From contig CAIQWJ010000008.1 in the NCBI GenBank assembly GCA_903875575.1, positions 1 to 33,465 of the forward strand: a DNA stretch of 33,465 bases, written 5' to 3'. Made by a program: the position numbers and the translations under genes. Source of the stretch: an uncultured Acidobacteriia bacterium. Its GTDB lineage: Bacteria; Acidobacteriota; Terriglobia; Bryobacterales; Bryobacteraceae. The notes beneath the pieces were generated by a model. The model was given only the letters and a program-made list of their open reading frames with translations, was not told the origin of the DNA and made no database searches. This document shows positions 30,395 to 33,465 of this stretch, piece after piece; positions within the stretch are counted from its first letter, which is position 1, and every line of letters begins with the position of its first letter.

Positions 30395-31129
30395 ATGGCT
30401 CGCGAATGTGGCTGCCGCGGCGGAAATGAGAACTGCACTTTTTGTCACGGGTCTGGTTATGTGGACCGCCCCGTCCAAAAGCGTGTCAGCGATGAACGTA
30501 AGTCTTGGTGTGGTGCTGGTCAGGTCGAGGCTAACTCCCGATCTTACTGGATTGATGAGTCGGAAGATCATGATGTCTCGCGTTTTGCTGTGCAGTTGAG
30601 TTGGGCAAAGTCAGTTGAGGAGATAGACATACTTTGGGCCGAAGAGCAGGCGAAGGCGGAGGTGCAGGACAGGGCAGAGACGCAGGACAGCGCGTACCTA
30701 CCCGAATGGCGCAGGAATTTAGCCGAGTGGAAGGCCAAGGCTAAGCTTGAGGCCAACGCGCGTGAGGTGACCTTAGCCAAGACGAGGGTCAGTGCTAAGT
30801 TGGAGTCCGAGGCACAGGCCAGAGCGTGGGCTGAGGCTCAGGCCAAGGCCGAGGAACAGGTAAATACTGAATTGCGGATTCAGGCTGAGGCGCGGGCCAA
30901 GGCTGAGGTACGGGTCAATGCTGAACTGCGGATTCAGGCCGAGGCGCGGGCCAAGACTAAGGCGGTGGCCGAACAGGCCTGGAGAAGCAAGGAGTTGGCC
31001 GAGCAGGCCACGAGGGCCAAGATATTCGCTGAAGCCCGGGCCAGGGCGCTGGTTTGGCGGCTCATCTTGATAGCGGTCCTGACTGGCTTTGTGTTGATAG
31101 GCATTTTGAACAAGGTTCTGAAGGGCTGA
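30395..31129 (+). CDS. Zinc-finger-like, coiled-coil, tail-anchored protein (novel architecture)
   Basis: A 244-residue protein with a strong SD (AGGAGA). The N-terminus has a Cys pattern CGCRGG ... NCTFCHGSG (Cys5, 7, 14, 17), like half of a DnaJ-type zinc finger. Residues about 70-215 are a long Ala/Glu/Lys/Arg-rich coiled coil with an 18-residue repeat (VNTELRIQAEARAKAEVR, then VNAELRIQAEARAKTKAV; the DNA repeats with a 54-bp period from 30863). The C-terminus is one hydrophobic helix (WRLILIAVLTGFVLIGIL) with a short basic end, so the protein is probably anchored by its tail with the finger in the cytoplasm. No family was recognised. Confidence 0.75.
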   Translation: MARECGCRGGNENCTFCHGSGYVDRPVQKRVSDERKSWCGAGQVEANSRSYWIDESEDHDVSRFAVQLSWAKSVEEIDILWAEEQAKAEVQDRAETQDSAYLPEWRRNLAEWKAKAKLEANAREVTLAKTRVSAKLESEAQARAWAEAQAKAEEQVNTELRIQAEARAKAEVRVNAELRIQAEARAKTKAVAEQAWRSKELAEQATRAKIFAEARARALVWRLILIAVLTGFVLIGILNKVLKG

Positions 31130-31377
31130 ATTACAGCGCGATCACCCGGTGCGCCAACACGAGAAGACGTGCAAGTTCGGGGAACTCGTCTCATTCGTGC
31201 CATACGCATTCCGACACACGCCTGCCACGGTGAGAAGAAATCCTTGATTCGAGCACGCTGGCGTATCTCGCGACGAACATCGAATCTAGAAGCGCCGAGG
31301 GTTAAGTGCACTTCCCAAGCATTACCAGATTCTGCCAAGTGGACCGGAATTTCAAGCTGAAGCGTTACAATTCAGCT
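31130..31377. other. Short noncoding stretch before the TA cluster
   Basis: No convincing gene on either strand. The open frames here have no recognisable motifs and no SD. It may contain the promoter of the small gene at 31378 and further TA debris. Confidence 0.35.
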
Positions 31378-31596
31378 ATGCTTACGCTCGCCGAAGACGA
31401 AGAGCACCTGGTGGATGCGCTGCGCACGCTGCCGCCTGGCGTTGCCGATCACGTGATCACCTGGGTCAGTCAGGTTCGCAAACTCGGAAGTGGCGGGAAT
31501 GCGGATTGGTCCGATACGTGGACCGAGGAAGACATGGCGGATGCCCGGCGCGCGTCTTTGCAGACATTTGACGAGCGGGAGCACGGGAGGGCTTGA
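31378..31596 (+). CDS. Probable antitoxin of a MazF/PemK-type module
   Basis: A 72-residue acidic protein starting at MLTLAEDEEHLVDALRTLP. The middle VADHVITWVSQVRKL is helical and the C-terminus (DTWTEEDMADARRASLQTFDEREHGRA) is the disordered acidic kind that covers a toxin. Its stop overlaps the toxin start (TTGA). It looks intact. It is assigned as antitoxin by position, size and charge; no DNA-binding domain is obvious. Confidence 0.6.
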   Translation: MLTLAEDEEHLVDALRTLPPGVADHVITWVSQVRKLGSGGNADWSDTWTEEDMADARRASLQTFDEREHGRA

Positions 31597-31918
31597 AACC
31601 TGGCGACATTGCAATCTGCGCGTTCCCCGGCGTGCGAAATACAAAGGTCCGACCCGCGTAGTACTATCCACAACCGTCTATCAGCGACATCGACCGGACG
31701 TCATTCTGGGGCTCATCACAACAAGGTCAGCCGATCCGTTGTGCCCGACCGACTATGAGATCAGCGACTCGGATTCGGCAGGCTTACACGCGCGATCATG
31801 CTTCCGCCTCTATGTTGTCACGATGCTTCAGGAGGATGTGCGGGTGGTTGGTCGGCTTTCGGGCGGAGATTGGGATGAAGTCAAGCTTCGGGTTCAGGTG
31901 GGAATCGTCGGGGAGTAG
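31593..31918 (+). pseudogene. MazF/PemK-type ribonuclease toxin broken by a frameshift
   Basis: From a TTG at 31593 (SD GGAGGG in the antitoxin end) the frame reads KPGDIAICAFPGVRNTKVRPA, the standard start of a PemK/MazF fold, and then meets TAG at 31659-31661. The next frame continues without interruption as VVLSTTVYQRHRPDVILGLI and on to SGGDWDEVKLRVQVGIVGE, ending at 31918. One missing base near 31656-31659 joins the two halves (family pattern KRPAVVLS). No slippery heptamer is present, so this is probably a mutation and not programmed shifting. An active mRNA interferase is not expected. Confidence 0.8.
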
Positions 31919-31939
31919 ACCGCATGGAACCGGTGGGCG

Positions 31940-32083
31940 TCCAATACTTCTGGCCCAGTTCCAAATGTCGAGGCCGGCGGACTGTTTCAGGCCAACATCA
32001 CGCACGTGAACAAGTCCAGGAAACAGCGAATTCAGCCTGAGGGTTAACCGGGGCGACAAGTTCTCGTCAAGAAGAAGGGCCGC
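31940..32083 (-). pseudogene. Truncated DUF5615 (PIN-like) toxin fragment
   Basis: Directly after the DUF433 stop, in the same frame, the minus strand reads LLLDENLSPRLTLRLNS and LFPGLVHVRDVGLKQSAG, then LDIWNWARSIG. This is the N-terminal half of DUF5615 proteins, the PIN-like partners of DUF433 antitoxins (DENLS carries the first catalytic acid). No normal start codon lies between the DUF433 stop and this segment. After about 31940 the similarity ends and the frame runs into the antisense of the MazF-like gene. The expected second half with KDxDF and RLGNxST is absent. A deletion or recombination probably joined the two modules tail to tail. Confidence 0.75.
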
Positions 32084-32086
32084 AAC

Positions 32087-32311
32087 TCAATTCAGGTTCG
32101 CCCGCCGTCCTGCTTCGGCAGCGAACTGATAAACAGCGGGAAAATCGGCTCGCTCAAGATCCGGATGCTCGTCGAGAATCTGGTCTTCGGTCATACCTGC
32201 GCCAAGCCAACCGAGGACGTCCCAAACGGTAATCCGAAGACCGCGAACGCACGGCTGACCGCTGCGTTTACCCTGTTCAATCGTAATTCTATTGATGGTC
32301 GCCGTTGGCAT
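32087..32311 (-). CDS. DUF433 antitoxin
   Basis: A 74-residue protein: RITIEQGKRSGQPCVRGLRI, then TVWDVLGWLGAGMTEDQILDEHPDL and FPAVYQFAAEAGR. This is the compact helix-turn-helix DUF433 domain at its usual length. DUF433 proteins are the antitoxins of DUF5615 PIN-like toxins, and a fragment of such a toxin follows directly. The gene looks intact although its partner is broken. Confidence 0.85.
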   Translation of the reverse strand: MPTATINRITIEQGKRSGQPCVRGLRITVWDVLGWLGAGMTEDQILDEHPDLERADFPAVYQFAAEAGRRANLN

Positions 32312-32381
32312 GGAGATCCCGTCTGCTGACAGTATGACACCAGTTTTCCCACCCGAGGCCGAAATGTCGGACGAATGGGCG

Positions 32382-32409
32382 GCTCATGCGTGTGAGCTCA
32401 TGCGTGTGA
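32382..32409. repeat. 14-bp perfect tandem repeat next to a TA promoter
   Basis: GCTCATGCGTGTGA occurs twice in direct succession (32382-32395 and 32396-32409), ending two bases before the -35 box at 32412. Direct repeats at this position suit an operator for the ribbon-helix-helix-type antitoxin encoded just downstream. Confidence 0.55.
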
Positions 32410-32411
32410 GT

Positions 32412-32439
32412 TTGACACGCGTCGCCACCATCCTACTCT
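32412..32439 (+). promoter_or_regulatory. Promoter for a possibly leaderless antitoxin mRNA
   Basis: TTGACA (32412-32417), a 16-bp spacer and TACTCT (32434-32439). The antitoxin ATG is at 32447, only 7 nt after the -10 box, so the transcript would begin at or next to the start codon. No SD with usable spacing exists (GGAAAG ends 1 nt before the ATG). Confidence 0.55.
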
Positions 32440-32446
32440 GGAAAGT

Positions 32447-32671
32447 ATGGAAGTGCATTTCTCGCCCGAGCAGGAGGCCCAGATATCCCGCATGGCCTCT
32501 CACGCAGGCATGGACACAGAGCTTTTCTTAAGAAATGCCGCCCTGCGAAGTATTGAGGGGCGTAACCGTTTCAGCGCGGCTGTCCGCGAAGGCATCGCGC
32601 AGGCCGACGGTGGCGACCTGATTGACGACGACGAAGTGCGGATTTGGCTGGAACAACAAAAACGCTCCTGA
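32447..32671 (+). CDS. Antitoxin of a ParE/RelE-type module
   Basis: A 74-residue protein beginning MEVHFSPEQEAQISRMASHAG, a short beta strand and helix as in ribbon-helix-helix antitoxins. The central helix (TELFLRNAALRSIEG) is followed by an acidic C-terminal part (GGDLIDDDEVRIWLEQQKRS) that would bind the toxin. Its stop overlaps the ATG of the next gene by one base (TGATG). It looks complete. It is probably made from a leaderless mRNA and autoregulated at the tandem repeat upstream. Confidence 0.75.
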   Translation: MEVHFSPEQEAQISRMASHAGMDTELFLRNAALRSIEGRNRFSAAVREGIAQADGGDLIDDDEVRIWLEQQKRS

Positions 32672-32844
32672 TGCGTATCCGCTGGACGACCCTGGCGCTC
32701 GAAGACCTTAAACTTATTTCCGCCCGCGTCGAGAGCCAACACAATCTCGCCAGTGCCAACCGCGTGTGTCGCGCGATTTACGAAACGGTCCAGATTCTCC
32801 GCCGGTTTCCTTACAGTGGAAAGGTCGACGTCGAGGAGGGGTGA
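32671..32844 (+). pseudogene. ParE/RelE-type toxin, prematurely stopped
   Basis: The frame encodes 57 residues, MRIRWTTLALEDLKLISARV through ANRVCRAIYETVQILRRFPYSGK, and then stops at TGA 32842-32844. Family members are about 90-100 residues and continue with an E-G-T-R-E-L motif and the strands that bind the ribosome or gyrase. Here the codons after VEEG are TGA AGA TGA, so the motif itself is hit by stop codons. The second half of the fold is missing and the toxin should be inactive. Confidence 0.75.
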
Positions 32845-32889
32845 AGATGAGACGGGTAACTGCCGCAGCGAGGCGTTTCGGCAGTCGGC

Positions 32890-33336
32890 TCAAACTTCCG
32901 GATTGATCACTTGTAGGTTTTCCAGCGTAGCCACTTCCGCCAGAACCTTGTCGGCCGCGACGAAATACTCAGAGAGGCGCTGGTCCGCCAGGTCCAGGGC
33001 CACGGCCAACTGAATGGCGTCGAGCGCGCGCAGACGGATCGAATAGCTATGTCGCGCAATCAGTTGCCCGGAAACCCGGAAATGCCGATCCGTCACTTTG
33101 AAAACTTCCAGAGCGCCGTCGGCAACGTCCTGGAGAAGCCGATTACGCTGGAGTTCCGCGGAAGCTTGAGTCAGCACACCCGACCGCACCTTCATGGCCA
33201 GGGCCGATTGCATTTCCACGAGGCCCAGTCGTGAAATCAGGCCCGTCCTGCCCGGCTCAGACAGAATCGAGATAACGCGTCAGGAACCGGGTTGTTCGTG
33301 ATAGTACTTGAGAATTGCGCTGGTATTCAGAAGGTT
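32890..33336 (-). pseudogene. PIN-domain (VapC-like) toxin with an in-frame stop
   Basis: The minus strand encodes a PIN domain ending in LRALDAIQLAVALDLADQ, FVAADKVLAEVATLENL and QVINPEV. Reading back in frame, GLISRLGLVEMQSALA continues upstream to RVISILSEPGRT. Before that is a TGA at 33280-33282, and before the stop LLNTSAILKYYHEQPGS, which is clearly the PIN start. The first catalytic Asp (family LDTSA) is Asn here. The part after the stop could still be translated from a GTG at 33219 (109 residues) but lacks the first catalytic strand. No antitoxin gene is visible upstream within the window. Confidence 0.7.
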
Positions 33337-33465
33337 GCTTCGGCTGGCGGGGCACGATTCACTGCATGCGGGACACTCTGCGGCCCGACAGGTGATGCAA
33401 CCGCCGGGTGAACGAAACCGTTGCGCCCCGGGCAGAATTGACCGTCAAAGCCGATTATTTCGTCC
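33337..33465. other. Window end without a recognisable gene
   Basis: Neither strand gives a convincing coding frame here. A plus-strand frame at the very edge (ending AELTVKADYFV) may be the start of something outside the window. Confidence 0.3.

Noticed and set aside
30934-31338. Minus-strand frame over the end of the coiled-coil gene and the following gap
   Set aside because: Half of it is antisense to the Ala-rich coiled coil, and the remainder matches no family I know.
31650-31665. Programmed -1 frameshift in the MazF-like gene
   Set aside because: No slippery heptamer and no strong downstream structure; neighbouring toxins are also broken, so a mutation is more likely.

Overview
The window looks like a chromosomal segment of an Acidobacteriota bacterium of the Solibacter/Bryobacter type. 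The clues are two secreted proteins of the TIGR03435 family (nearly confined to that group), a Uma2-type protein, an alternative complex III (ACIII) locus, high G+C with C-rich third codon positions, and many toxin-antitoxin (TA) genes. No rRNA, tRNA or CRISPR array was seen. All assignments come from reading the sequence; no database search was run.

Left part (1-3526): the 5' end of an IS110-family transposase leaving the window, with a perfect hairpin over its ribosome binding site. It is followed by a small ORF, a PhyH-type dioxygenase, a zeta-like toxin with its small partner, a methyltransferase and a DUF1801 protein.

Respiratory block 1 (3671-7969, + strand): four tightly linked genes. 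They encode a CydA-like membrane protein, a TAT-exported Rieske protein, a fused b6/subunit IV-type cytochrome b, and a second CydA-like protein fused to a dihaem cytochrome c. There is no separate cytochrome c1. This looks like a bc complex built together with a bd-oxidase-like module, and it is the most interesting system in the window. A strong hairpin and an OprB-like porin follow.

Middle (9505-12589): a VapBC pair, two TIGR03435 proteins around a Uma2 gene, and a possible relic of an acidobacterial permease.

Respiratory block 2 (12616-18872, - strand): an ACIII operon, actA (pentahaem) - repeat array - actB catalytic-like part - actB Fe-S part - actC - actD - actE, behind a good sigma70-type promoter. 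ActB is split in two and no actF is present. The 535-bp actA-actB gap is filled by degenerate repeats that all keep the same reading frame. A dihaem cytochrome c with a glycine-rich linker and its own terminator lies upstream.

Right-centre (20175-30050): a degenerate GGDEF protein, a PlsC acyltransferase, a coiled-coil/zinc-ribbon protein, a DUF2252 protein, a DUF2760-Hsp70-Hsp70 operon, and an acidobacterial hypothetical gene with a frameshifted end.

Right end (30395-33465): an unusual protein with a zinc-finger-like N-terminus, coiled coil and C-terminal membrane anchor, then a cluster of decaying TA modules. Four different toxins are each broken in a different way (frameshift, truncation, nonsense codons), while the three antitoxin genes that can be seen are intact.
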